A stretch of DNA of 64,000 bases from Beijerinckiaceae bacterium (GCA_947370975.1 CANBNG010000006.1:62001-126000), one strand, 5' to 3'; numbered from the stretch's first letter, positions 8,349-16,811 are shown. Made by a program: numbers and translations. The notes: generated by a model from the letters alone, not told the origin.

Positions 8349-8999
8349 TTATGCCGACCAATTAACTTCGGTCACGCCAATCATGGAATCGCGCGTTATG
8401 AGGGCTGCGAGTTCATCCTCGCTCAACCCTTCTGTCCCTGCGGGCTGCTGGGGCACGACGAGATACCGCATGTCGGCGGTCGAATCGTGCACGCGCACCT
8501 CGACCTTGTCGGTGAGATGGGTGCCAAATTCAGCCAGCACGGCGCGCGGCTCCTGCACGATGCGCGCGCGATAGGCGCGGCTCTTGTACCAGGCGGGTGG
8601 CAGGCCAAGCAGTTCGCGCGGATAGCAGGAGCAGAGCGTGCAGACGACGACATTGTGCACGTCCTCTGAATTTTCGACCGCGACGAGCTGAGTCGTCGTC
8701 ATCGGAAACCCAAGCTCGGCGACAGCCGCATTGGCATTGGTGAGAAGCCGGATGCGAAAGATCGGATCGGACCAGGCTTTTGCGACAACTTTCGCGCCAA
8801 AGGCCGGAGTTGTCTGATCGCGCTTCTCGATCGCGGCGCGGACCTCGCCAGCCGTGACGACGCCCTTTTCAACGAGCAGCTCCTTCAGCGCAATGCCAAG
8901 GATCTGGTAATAGCTGTGCACCTTGTCGTCGGGCTGCGGCGGCGCATGGTCGTGCGCGTGATGATGGTCGTCGTCGTGATCGTGATGATCGTGCGGCAT
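8349..8999 (-). CDS. Cobalt-type nitrile hydratase alpha / thiocyanate hydrolase gamma-like subunit
   Basis: The 216-residue protein carries the metal claw C120-T-L-C-S-C125. Threonine in the second position is the signature of cobalt (not iron) enzymes, where two of the cysteines become oxidised. Downstream YPRELLGLPPAWYKS and the ending TRDSMIGV fit the family. Nitrile hydratases convert nitriles to amides; the related thiocyanate hydrolase converts thiocyanate to carbonyl sulfide and ammonia. The first 18 residues hold nine His and six Asp, a likely metal-binding tail of the kind I recall in thiocyanate hydrolase gamma. ATG at 8999 has Shine-Dalgarno GAAGGAA; the longer upstream frame overlaps the preceding gene. 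Last gene of the locus, with no activator gene following. Confidence 0.85.
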   Translation of the reverse strand: MPHDHHDHDDDHHHAHDHAPPQPDDKVHSYYQILGIALKELLVEKGVVTAGEVRAAIEKRDQTTPAFGAKVVAKAWSDPIFRIRLLTNANAAVAELGFPMTTTQLVAVENSEDVHNVVVCTLCSCYPRELLGLPPAWYKSRAYRARIVQEPRAVLAEFGTHLTDKVEVRVHDSTADMRYLVVPQQPAGTEGLSEDELAALITRDSMIGVTEVNWSA

Positions 9000-9009
9000 G
9001 TCCGTTCCT

Positions 9010-9297
9010 TCAGATCTTTTCGAGCCAGTTTCGATAGAGGTCGAGATCCACACTATCGCGCTCGGAGCCTTTGTAATCATCCCAGAGATCGCGCTGCAGG
9101 AAGCGCACTTCGTAAAGCTCCTCCTTGGGACCGGTCAGGCGGTAGGCCAGCAATTCGGGATTTCCGAAACTGCCGAAATGGCGCGTCACGCGCCCGACCT
9201 TGCCGCGCACATAGATGGGTGTGCGGATGTGGCCTGGTGGATAATCGTCGCGCACGCGCACCAGATCGCCCGGTGCGAAAGCAAGCGCCGCGCTCAT
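9010..9297 (-). CDS. SH3-like protein: C-terminal half of a nitrile hydratase beta subunit
   Basis: The 95-residue protein corresponds to the barrel domain that normally forms the C-terminal half of nitrile hydratase beta: FAPGDLVRVRDDYPPGHIRTP, YVRGKVGRVTRHFGSF and YEVRFLQRDLWDDY are typical. In ordinary nitrile hydratase this is fused to the helical N-terminal half. Here, as in thiocyanate hydrolase and toyocamycin nitrile hydratase, it is a separate subunit. It overlaps the upstream N-terminal-half gene by ATGA and lies 10 bases before the alpha gene, so translation is probably coupled and the subunits stoichiometric. Confidence 0.85.
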   Translation of the reverse strand: MSAALAFAPGDLVRVRDDYPPGHIRTPIYVRGKVGRVTRHFGSFGNPELLAYRLTGPKEELYEVRFLQRDLWDDYKGSERDSVDLDLYRNWLEKI

Positions 9298-9635
9298 GGC
9301 GCTTTCCCCGCAGTTTCGGATTCGAGCTCGCCGCTGGCTGCCAGGCGCGCGCGGACATCGCGGACACGCGCATCGATCTCGGCCTGGGTGAGAATGCCCT
9401 TCTCGACCATCTGGCGCGACAATGCCGCAGTCCAGCGCTCGTAATAGGTCAGGCTTTCATAGGCGTCATCGCCGAGCCCTTCGACATAGCGGCGGTTCTC
9501 GTGCGTCGTCACGATCCCCTTGCCGCCGATCACGCCGCGCAGGCCGTCGATCTGCTTTTCCCAAAAGCTCAGATCGTGCGGCTTTGCATCGATGGGGCCT
9601 TCCGGCAGCCCGCCGACATCATGTGGTCCTCGCAT
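9294..9635 (-). CDS. N-terminal half of a nitrile hydratase beta subunit
   Basis: The 113-residue protein starts MRGPHDVGGLPEGP, the M-x-G-x-H-D-x-GG beginning of beta subunits, and continues with the helical domain (FWEKQIDGLRGVI, ESLTYYERWTAAL, VEKGILTQAEIDAR) with the YYExW signature. It ends where the fused beta subunit would continue into its barrel domain. The opening distinguishes it from the cobalt activator proteins, which are homologous to the same helical domain. ATG at 9635 is chosen for this conserved start and for GGGAGG upstream; a longer open frame upstream overlaps ecm out of frame. It lies only 67 bases after the ecm stop with no visible terminator. Confidence 0.8.
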   Translation of the reverse strand: MRGPHDVGGLPEGPIDAKPHDLSFWEKQIDGLRGVIGGKGIVTTHENRRYVEGLGDDAYESLTYYERWTAALSRQMVEKGILTQAEIDARVRDVRARLAASGELESETAGKAP

Positions 9636-9702
9636 GTCATCCTCCCGGATTTGAATTGCGGACACTTTGACATGATGCGGCGCACACGCAAATCGGCGCC
9701 CC

Positions 9703-11676
9703 TCAATTGCGCTCGTCGACGATCTGCACAAGGTTGCCCATGATCGCGTTGAGTTCGTAATCCTTGGGCGTGAAGACGGCAGCAACGCCTTCCTGGCGCA
9801 GCAACGCTTCATCGTCGGGAGGAATGATGCCCCCGACCACCAGCGGAATATGGTCGAGCCCTTCTGCTTTCATGCGCGCGGCCACTTCCCGCACCAGCGG
9901 GAGATGGGAGCCTGAGAGAATCGACAGGCCGATGCAATGGACGTTGCCCTCGCGTGCCGCATTGACGATTTCTGTCGGCGTGAGGCGGATGCCCTCATAG
10001 ACGACATCCATGCCGGCATCACGCGCGCGCACGGCAATCTGTTCAGCACCGTTTGAATGGCCATCGAGGCCCGGTTTGCCGACGAGGAATTTCAACCGCC
10101 GGCCAAGCTTCTGCGAGACGCGCTCAACGGCAGCGCGCACCTCGTCGAGTTCGCCGCCGACTTGCCGCGCGGCAGAGCCGACACCCGTGGGTGCGCGATA
10201 TTCGCCAAAAGCTTCGCGCAGCAAAGTGCCCCATTCGCCCGTCGTGACGCCGGCCTTGGCCGCCGCAATCGAGGGCTCCATGATGTTGCGACCCTCTGCC
10301 GCAGCCGACCGTACATCGGCGAGCGCCTTGGCCACGGCCACGGGATCGCGGGCTTCGCGCCAGGCTTGCAAGCGGGCGATCTGGTCCGCCTCTACATGAT
10401 CGGCAACGACCATGATGGCGCTGTCCCCGGTAGTCAGCGGCGAAGGCTCGGTTTCCAGGAAGCGATTAACGCCCACGACGGTCTGATCGCCGCGTTCAAT
10501 TGATTCGAGACGGCGCGTATTGGCGTCCACCAGGCGAGACTTCATATAGCCGCTCTCGACTGCGGCAATGGCGCCGCCCGCTTTTGCGATTTCGGCAAGC
10601 TCGGCGCGCGCCTCGTCCTTCAGCGCCTCGACCTTGCGCGTAACCTCATGGCTGCCATCGAAGAGATCACCGTATTCAAGCAGGTCGGTTTCATAGGCCA
10701 TGATCTGCTGGATGCGCAGCGACCATTGCTGATCGAAGGGACGCGGCAAACCCAATGCTTCATTCCATGCCGGCAATTGCACGGCACGCGCGCGCGCATT
10801 TTTCGAAAGCACGACGGCGAGCATTTCAATCAGGATGCGATAGACATTATTCTCGGGCTGCTGCTCGGTAAGGCCCAGAGAATTCACCTGCACACCATAG
10901 CGGAATCGGCGGTATTTCTCATCTTCAATGCCATAGCGTTCGCGCGTGATCTCGTCCCATAATTCGGTAAAAGCCCGCATTTTGCAGAGCTCTGTGACAA
11001 AGCGCATGCCGGCATTGACGAAGAAGGATATGCGCCCGACGACCTCTGCGAAATCCTTCGGATCAAGGTCGCCAGACGCCTTCACACTGTCGAGTACGGC
11101 AATGGCGGTCGCCAGCGCGTAGCTCAATTCCTGCACCGGCGTCGCACCCGCTTCCTGCAAATGATAGGAGCAGACATTCATCGGATTCCACTTCGGCACA
11201 TCGCGCGTCGTAAAGAGAATGAGATCGCGCGTCAGCCGCATCGACGGGGCTGGCGGAAACACATAAGTGCCGCGCGACAAATATTCCTTGATGATGTCGT
11301 TCTGCGTCGTGCCCTGAAGAGCCGTGCGCGCTGCGCCCTGCTCGTCGGCTGCGGCAATATAGAGGGCCATCAGCCAAGGCGCGGTCGCATTGATGGTCAT
11401 GGACGTGTTCATCTCGGCAATCGGAATGCCGTCGAACAAGGTCCGCATGTCGCCAAGATGAGAAATCGGTACGCCGACCTTGCCGACTTCGCCGCGCGCC
11501 AGCGGATGATCGGAATCATAGCCCGTCTGTGTCGGCAGATCGAAGGCAACCGAGAGGCCCGTCTGTCCCTTGGCCAGATTGCCCCGATACAGCCGGTTGG
11601 ATTCAGCGGCTGTCGAGTGACCCGCATAGGTCCGGAAAATCCAGGGTCTGTCGGGCTTTGAGCTTCCGGAATTCAT
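9703..11676 (-). CDS. ecm: Ethylmalonyl-CoA mutase (B12-dependent)
   Basis: Adenosylcobalamin-dependent isomerase converting (2R)-ethylmalonyl-CoA to (2S)-methylsuccinyl-CoA in the ethylmalonyl-CoA pathway, used for acetyl-CoA or C1 assimilation. The 657-residue single chain has the substrate barrel (PWIFRTYAGHSTAAESNRLYR, GLSVAFDLPTQTGYDSDHP) followed by the B12 domain with the cobalt-binding DxHxxG motif DGHSNG at about 538-543. Separation from methylmalonyl-CoA mutase rests on the N-terminal pattern and on the adjacent ccr. The ATG at 11676 gives the family-typical start; an open frame extends to 11943 but would overlap the divergent ccr. Divergent from ccr across about 210 bases and followed closely by the nitrile hydratase-like genes. 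Confidence 0.9.
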   Translation of the reverse strand: MNSGSSKPDRPWIFRTYAGHSTAAESNRLYRGNLAKGQTGLSVAFDLPTQTGYDSDHPLARGEVGKVGVPISHLGDMRTLFDGIPIAEMNTSMTINATAPWLMALYIAAADEQGAARTALQGTTQNDIIKEYLSRGTYVFPPAPSMRLTRDLILFTTRDVPKWNPMNVCSYHLQEAGATPVQELSYALATAIAVLDSVKASGDLDPKDFAEVVGRISFFVNAGMRFVTELCKMRAFTELWDEITRERYGIEDEKYRRFRYGVQVNSLGLTEQQPENNVYRILIEMLAVVLSKNARARAVQLPAWNEALGLPRPFDQQWSLRIQQIMAYETDLLEYGDLFDGSHEVTRKVEALKDEARAELAEIAKAGGAIAAVESGYMKSRLVDANTRRLESIERGDQTVVGVNRFLETEPSPLTTGDSAIMVVADHVEADQIARLQAWREARDPVAVAKALADVRSAAAEGRNIMEPSIAAAKAGVTTGEWGTLLREAFGEYRAPTGVGSAARQVGGELDEVRAAVERVSQKLGRRLKFLVGKPGLDGHSNGAEQIAVRARDAGMDVVYEGIRLTPTEIVNAAREGNVHCIGLSILSGSHLPLVREVAARMKAEGLDHIPLVVGGIIPPDDEALLRQEGVAAVFTPKDYELNAIMGNLVQIVDERN

Positions 11677-11802
11677 CGGCGCGGGCCTTTTGGTTGCGGG
11701 GTTGCAAGGGACGCACCCATGATGCTGCACAGCAGCATAGGCGCGCAAGGCCCGCTTCGGCACCCTAGCCGTTAGTCGGTCAGCCCCAAGGGGATGCGGG
11801 AC

Positions 11803-11838
11803 GTTAGTAGTATGGTGCATCGCAACATACACGCTAAC
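11803..11838. promoter_or_regulatory. Imperfect 36-bp palindrome in the ecm/ccr divergent promoter region
   Basis: Three nested inverted-repeat pairs share one centre: GTTAG (11803-11807) with CTAAC (11834-11838), TATG (11811-11814) with CATA (11826-11829), and TGC (11816-11818) with GCA (11822-11824). A second GTTAGT occurs at 11771. The position between the divergent ecm and ccr genes suggests an operator for a dimeric regulator controlling the pathway. Methylobacterium uses a TetR-type regulator, CcrR, at its ccr promoter, but whether this is the same site is inference. Confidence 0.5.
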
Positions 11839-11887
11839 ATAAACCCGTGGCGCAGCGGAGAATTGGCGCAACGGAGGAGAAGGTAAC

Positions 11888-13186
11888 GTGGTGAGCTCGG
11901 ACATTGGGAATGAGCCGGCGAAGGCTGAAGTCGCGCCCCTCAAGGATCTTTACAATATCGGGGAAATTCCGCCCCTCGGCCATGTGCCGACGCAGATGCA
12001 CGCCTGGGTCATCCGCAAGGACCGACACGGCCCGCCAGAACAATCGATGCAGCTCGAAGTCGTCCCCACCTGGACGCTCGACAGCCACGATGTGCTGGTT
12101 CTGGTGATGGCCGCGGGCGTGAATTACAATGGCGTCTGGGCTGCCCTTGGCGAACCTATTTCCCCGCTCGACGGGCACGGCCTGCCCTATCATATCGCGG
12201 GCTCTGACGCCTCCGGGATCGTCTGGGCCGTCGGCTCGAAAGTGCGTCGCTGGAAAGTCGGCGATGAAGTCGTCGTGCATTGCAATCAGGACGATGGCGA
12301 TGACGAGGAATGCAACGGCGGGGATCCGATGTTCTCGTCAACCCAACGCATCTGGGGTTACGAAACGCCCGATGGCTCTTTCGCCCAATTTTGCCGCGTT
12401 CAGGACCGCCAGCTCATGGTGCGCCCCAAACATCTGAGCTGGGAAGAAAGTGCGTCCTATACGCTCACGCTGGCAACTGCTTATCGCATGCTCTTTGGAC
12501 ATGAGCCCCATCGCCTGAAGCCCGGCGACAATGTGCTCGTCTGGGGCGCCTCGGGGGGATTGGGTGTGTTTGGCGTGCAGCTCTGCGCGGCGGCCGGGGC
12601 CAATGCGATTGGCGTGATTTCGGATGAAACCAAGCGCGATTATGTCATGTCGCTTGGTGCACGCGGGGTCATCAACCGCAAGGACTTCAATTGCTGGGGC
12701 CAATTGCCCAAGGTGAATTCGCCCGAATACAATGCCTATATGGCGGAAGCGCGGAAATTCGGTAAGGCGATCTGGAACATAACCGGACGCAAGGATGTCG
12801 ATATCGTCTTCGAACATCCCGGCGAGCAAACCTTCCCGACCTCATGCTTCGTCGTCAAACGCGGCGGCATGGTGGTTTTCTGCGCGGGTACATCGGGTTT
12901 CAATCTTACCTTCGATGCACGTTTCGTCTGGATGCGACAAAAGCGCATTCAGGGCTCGCATTTCGCGCATTTGAAACAGGCAGCCGCCGCCAATCAATTC
13001 GTCATCGACCGCCGCATCGACCCCTGCATCGGCGAGATCTTTCCTTGGGACAAGATCCCGTTGGCGCATACGAAAATGTGGAAAAACCTGCATTCGCCAG
13101 GAAATATGGCGGTGCTCGTCAATGCCTCGCGGCCGGGGCTGAAGACGCTCGATGATGTGATCGAGGCTTCGCATTCACAGAGCTGA
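11888..13186 (+). CDS. ccr: Crotonyl-CoA carboxylase/reductase
   Basis: NADPH-dependent reductive carboxylation of crotonyl-CoA to (2S)-ethylmalonyl-CoA, the key step of the ethylmalonyl-CoA pathway. The 432-residue medium-chain reductase has the N-terminal GroES-like domain with the family-typical VMAAGVNYNGVWAALG, the stretch HCNQDDGDDEECNGGDPMF, and the dinucleotide-binding loop GASGGLG at about 220-226. IVFEHPGEQTFPTS and GSHFAHLKQA near the C terminus are also typical of Ccr rather than ordinary crotonyl reductases. The start is GTG at 11888 (a second GTG follows directly) with GGAGGAG upstream. It is divergent from ecm and overlaps the convergent yihY-like gene by 12 bases at its 3' end. 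Confidence 0.95.
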   Translation: MVSSDIGNEPAKAEVAPLKDLYNIGEIPPLGHVPTQMHAWVIRKDRHGPPEQSMQLEVVPTWTLDSHDVLVLVMAAGVNYNGVWAALGEPISPLDGHGLPYHIAGSDASGIVWAVGSKVRRWKVGDEVVVHCNQDDGDDEECNGGDPMFSSTQRIWGYETPDGSFAQFCRVQDRQLMVRPKHLSWEESASYTLTLATAYRMLFGHEPHRLKPGDNVLVWGASGGLGVFGVQLCAAAGANAIGVISDETKRDYVMSLGARGVINRKDFNCWGQLPKVNSPEYNAYMAEARKFGKAIWNITGRKDVDIVFEHPGEQTFPTSCFVVKRGGMVVFCAGTSGFNLTFDARFVWMRQKRIQGSHFAHLKQAAAANQFVIDRRIDPCIGEIFPWDKIPLAHTKMWKNLHSPGNMAVLVNASRPGLKTLDDVIEASHSQS

Positions 13187-14020
13187 ATCCGTATTCTGCT
13201 TCTGTGCCCGATAGATTGCTGCATTGAGCTCGCCTCCAAAGACAAAAATGGAGGCGAGCGAATAGAGAAAAATGAGCGCGATCATCACGGATGCTATGCC
13301 CGCATAGGTCGTCACATAATTGCGTGAAAATTGCGCGATATAGGCCGCAAAGGTCACCGCAAAGGCGAGCGAGAGGACAATCGTCAGCAACACGCCCGGC
13401 AGGATCTGAATCAGGGAATGCCGTTCCGCCGGCAACCAGATATGCGCAACAATCAGCGTAAGAGCGAGAATCAGAACGGTCAACACGTAGCGCGCGAGCG
13501 TAATTATGGCTGCAAGCGGGGCGAGCGCCGGCAAATGCGCCAGTGTTGCAGCCCAGATCAGCGGACCGAGCACGACGAAAAAGGCCAGCGCCAACAGCGC
13601 AAGGGAGCCCAGCAAGACAAAGCCCACAGCCTCGATCCGCAACATCCACCAGGACCGCTTTTCGCGCACGGCATAGGCGCGATTGAGACCGGTGCGAATC
13701 GCCTCCACGCCGCTCGAAGCAAAATAGAGCGCGAGCACGGCGCCCAAGGTCAGCAGCCCAATGCGGCTCTGGGTCAATACATTATGTATTTCTCCGGCAA
13801 TCGGCCGCGCCACCGCCTCGGGCCATGTCTGCAGAAGCAGGGACGCAGCCAGATCGGCGAGTTCCTGCGTGCCCAGAAAACCCGCCAGCGCCGTCACGAA
13901 AATGAGAAAAGGAAACATCGACATCAAGGTCGTGAGCGCGATATGGCTGGAAATGGCCCAGCCATCGTCTTCGATAAAGCGGATGTAGGCATCGGCGACG
14001 ATCGTGAAACTGCGCTTCAT
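13175..14020 (-). CDS. YihY/BrkB-family inner membrane protein
   Basis: The 281-residue integral membrane protein belongs to the YihY (virulence factor BrkB, once called RNase BN) family: it shows about six hydrophobic helices, the early DDGWAISSHIALTTLMSMFPFLIF motif region and late ASVMIALIFLYSLASIFVFGGELNA. Function is unknown; transport or envelope roles have been suggested for the family. I chose the ATG at 14020 over a TTG at 14047 that lacks a clear ribosome binding site. The 3' end overlaps ccr by 12 bases, and the 5' end is divergent from the EamA transporter. Confidence 0.85.
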   Translation of the reverse strand: MKRSFTIVADAYIRFIEDDGWAISSHIALTTLMSMFPFLIFVTALAGFLGTQELADLAASLLLQTWPEAVARPIAGEIHNVLTQSRIGLLTLGAVLALYFASSGVEAIRTGLNRAYAVREKRSWWMLRIEAVGFVLLGSLALLALAFFVVLGPLIWAATLAHLPALAPLAAIITLARYVLTVLILALTLIVAHIWLPAERHSLIQILPGVLLTIVLSLAFAVTFAAYIAQFSRNYVTTYAGIASVMIALIFLYSLASIFVFGGELNAAIYRAQKQNTDSAL

Positions 14021-14074
14021 CGACAGGCCATCCGGCAATTGAGACAACGTCTTGCAGAAGGATAGCGCGGGGAC

Positions 14075-14974
14075 ATGGGGAAGCGAGCATCAAAACCGGA
14101 TCTCTGGATGTCTTTCGTCATCCCCGCGGTTTTCGTTCTGCTCTGGTCCACCGGCTGGATCGTTGCACGTTTTGCCGCCAATGACGCCGATGTCCTGACC
14201 TTCCTGCTGTTGCGCTATGCGGGTGCGGCCAGTGTGCTTGCCATCTATGCCGCGCTTTCGGGTGCGCAATGGCCAAAGACGCGTGCCGATTGGGGGCATG
14301 CCATGATCTCTGGCGTGCTTTTACACGCATTCTATCTCGGAGGCGTCTGGTGGGCGATATCGCATGGCGTGCCCGCATCGATCTCGGCCTTGCTGGCCGC
14401 GCTTCAGCCCATACTCACGGCCATTCTGGCCCCGTGGCTTGCGGGCGAGCGTATCCGGCCCCTGCAATGGATCGGCATCGGGCTTGGCTTTTCCGGTCTT
14501 GTGCTCGTGCTCGCACCCAAGCTCTCGAGCCTTGATTCCGCCAGCCTGAGCGCTGCAATCCTGCCGCTGGGGATCAACGTCTGCGGCATGATATCGCTGA
14601 CGCTCGGCACCTTTTATCAAAAAAGATATGTGCGCAGCGGCGATTTGCGGACCGTCAGCGTGCTGCAATTTGTCAGCTCGCTCCTGGTGACCCTGCCGCT
14701 TGCATTTGCCTTCGAGGACATGCGGGTCGGCTTCTCGCTGAACACCGCGCTGAGCCTTGTCTGGTCCATCGGGGCTATTTCGATCGTTTCCATGGCGCTT
14801 TTGCTGCAATTGATCCGCCGGGGCGAGGTCGCCCGCTCGGCCCAGCTCATCTATCTCGTGCCCGCTGCGGCCGCGATTCAGGCGGTTATCTTTTTCGGCG
14901 AGCAGCTTGAGCCGATGCAGATTGCAGGAATGATCGTCACGTCACTGGGCGTCGCGCTGGCTGTGCGGCGCTGA
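14075..14974 (+). CDS. DMT-superfamily (EamA) transporter
   Basis: The 299-residue protein has about ten predicted membrane helices arranged as two EamA repeats, beginning FVIPAVFVLLWSTGWIVARF and ending IQAVIFFGEQLEPMQIAGMIVTSLGVALAVRR. Such drug/metabolite transporters usually export amino acids, nucleotides or other small metabolites. The substrate cannot be inferred here. It lies between yihY and mcd inside the ethylmalonyl-CoA gene group, which could be coincidental. Confidence 0.85.
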   Translation: MGKRASKPDLWMSFVIPAVFVLLWSTGWIVARFAANDADVLTFLLLRYAGAASVLAIYAALSGAQWPKTRADWGHAMISGVLLHAFYLGGVWWAISHGVPASISALLAALQPILTAILAPWLAGERIRPLQWIGIGLGFSGLVLVLAPKLSSLDSASLSAAILPLGINVCGMISLTLGTFYQKRYVRSGDLRTVSVLQFVSSLLVTLPLAFAFEDMRVGFSLNTALSLVWSIGAISIVSMALLLQLIRRGEVARSAQLIYLVPAAAAIQAVIFFGEQLEPMQIAGMIVTSLGVALAVRR

Positions 14975-15062
14975 CGCGCCCTCCAAAAGAAGAATTGCCC
15001 GACGGCCCCGTCTATGTTGCGATGCAGCAAGCTCTGCGGAGCAACCTGTCGGGAGAAAGTGG

Positions 15063-16748
15063 ATGACCGCCCATAGCGCGCTGGCCGATAAGACGTCGGC
15101 CCCGGATAGTCTGGATCAGGCCACGGAGGCCCTGGCCGCCGTCGAAAAGCTTTATGGGGAGGCACGCGCCAAGGTCCGGGCGCAAGTCTCGGACGCAGGC
15201 GAGATCAGCGCCCAAGCCTTTGAGCTGCATCAGCATACAACCCATGGCATGGCCTGGCTCGCGACCTATGTGGAAGCCATCCGCGAAATGATTGCCTATG
15301 CGCAGCGCATGCGCGCCGAGGGTCGATATGGAGAAATCGAAGATCTGCTGACGCGCGTCGGTCTCGGGGAATATTGCGCGCAGATTTTTGGTGGCATTCC
15401 GATGAACCAGGGGGAGTTCGTGCGCCCCGAGGATTTCGGACTCTCGGCAGAAACAATCGCTAGCCTGCGCGCGGGCGCAGTCAATCAATTGATCGCGAAC
15501 GGCAATACTGGACCCCACCGTGCGCGGCTTGTTGCGCTCATCGCGGCGCAGGATTCCGCCGCCATGATCGGCGATGCCGGCCTTGATGACACGATGGAAT
15601 CGATTCGCGACGAAATCCGCAAATTCGGCCAGGGCGAAGTCGCGCCCCATGCGCATGAATGGCATCTCGCCAATGCCTATATTCCCCTCGAGATCGTCGA
15701 TGGCCTTTCCGCGCTCGGCGTCTTCGGCCTGACCATTCCAGAAGAATACGGCGGCATGGGCCTTGGCAAGATCGCCATGTGCGTCGTAACGGAGGAATTG
15801 TCGCGCGCCTACATCGGCGTCGGCTCGCTCGGCACGCGCTCGGAAATCGCCGCAGAGTTGATTCTTTGCGGTGGGACGGACGCGCAAAAGCAGGCATTTC
15901 TGCCAAAGATCGCCTCGGGCGAAATCTTGCCTACCGCCGTGTTCACGGAGCCAAACACCGGGTCTGACCTAGCCTCGCTGCGCACGCGCGCGACACGCGC
16001 GGATGATGTCTACAAGATCAGCGGTAACAAGACCTGGATTACCCATCCCGTGCGTGCCGATCTGATGACGGTGCTGGCGCGCACCAATCCATCGGAGGCC
16101 GGGTACAAGGGCCTGTCGATGTTCCTCGCGGAGAAGCCGCGCGGGACTGATGAAATTCCCTTTCCGGCAGAGGGCATGACAGGCGGCGAGATCGAGGTTC
16201 TGGGCTATCGTGGCATGAAGGAATATGAAATCGCCTTCGATGGCTTTGAGGTGCCGGCGCAAAATCTGCTGGGCGGCGTTGAGGGTCAGGGCTTCAAGCA
16301 ATTGATGCAGACTTTTGAATCTGCGCGCATCCAGACGGCGGCGCGCGCTGTCGGCGTTGCACAAAACGCGCTTGAACTTGCGCTGCGCTATGCGAGCGAG
16401 CGCATTCAATTTGGAAAACCCTTGCTGGCTTTCCCGCGCGTGGCCGACAAGATCGCGATGATGGCGACGGAGGTGCATATCGCCCGCCAGCTCACCTATT
16501 TTTCGGCACGCGCGAAAGACGCAGACAAGCGCTGCGATGTCGAGGCCGGCATGGCCAAGCTGCTGGGCGCGCGCATTGCCTGGGCTGCGGCCGACAATGG
16601 TGTGCAGATTCACGGCGGCAATGGCTTTGCACTCGAATATCCGATCTCGCGCGTTTTGTGCGATGCGCGCATTCTCAATATTTTCGAGGGCGCGGCAGAG
16701 ATTCAAGCGCAGGTGATTGCACGCCGTCTTCTGGAAGAGGGGAACTGA
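15063..16748 (+). CDS. mcd: (2S)-methylsuccinyl-CoA dehydrogenase
   Basis: FAD-dependent oxidation of (2S)-methylsuccinyl-CoA to mesaconyl-CoA, the step after Ecm in the ethylmalonyl-CoA pathway. The 561 residues are about 170 longer at the N terminus than ordinary acyl-CoA dehydrogenases (about 380), which is the hallmark of Mcd. The core starts near residue 180 (LTIPEEYGGMGLGK, FTEPNTGSDLASLRTRA, QIHGGNGF). The catalytic glutamate is E542 in IFEGAAEIQ, matching the YEGT position of medium-chain enzymes. Together with ecm and ccr it gives three consecutive pathway enzymes within 7 kb. The specific assignment rests on the N-terminal extension and context, since many acyl-CoA dehydrogenases share the core. 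Confidence 0.88.
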   Translation: MTAHSALADKTSAPDSLDQATEALAAVEKLYGEARAKVRAQVSDAGEISAQAFELHQHTTHGMAWLATYVEAIREMIAYAQRMRAEGRYGEIEDLLTRVGLGEYCAQIFGGIPMNQGEFVRPEDFGLSAETIASLRAGAVNQLIANGNTGPHRARLVALIAAQDSAAMIGDAGLDDTMESIRDEIRKFGQGEVAPHAHEWHLANAYIPLEIVDGLSALGVFGLTIPEEYGGMGLGKIAMCVVTEELSRAYIGVGSLGTRSEIAAELILCGGTDAQKQAFLPKIASGEILPTAVFTEPNTGSDLASLRTRATRADDVYKISGNKTWITHPVRADLMTVLARTNPSEAGYKGLSMFLAEKPRGTDEIPFPAEGMTGGEIEVLGYRGMKEYEIAFDGFEVPAQNLLGGVEGQGFKQLMQTFESARIQTAARAVGVAQNALELALRYASERIQFGKPLLAFPRVADKIAMMATEVHIARQLTYFSARAKDADKRCDVEAGMAKLLGARIAWAAADNGVQIHGGNGFALEYPISRVLCDARILNIFEGAAEIQAQVIARRLLEEGN

Positions 16749-16811
16749 GCCGCCACATCCCTCGTTGCTCTGTCTCGGATGGCTGTGCCATCCGCTGACG
16801 GGGAGACCGCA

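Noticed and set aside
9636..9812. Extended N terminus of the beta-N nitrile hydratase gene
   Set aside because: The extra residues read ecm codons out of frame, and the conserved MRGPHDVGG start with a good ribosome binding site is at 9635.
15012..15887. Antisense frame of 291 codons inside mcd
   Set aside because: It lies wholly against the conserved mcd coding sequence and has no recognisable motif.
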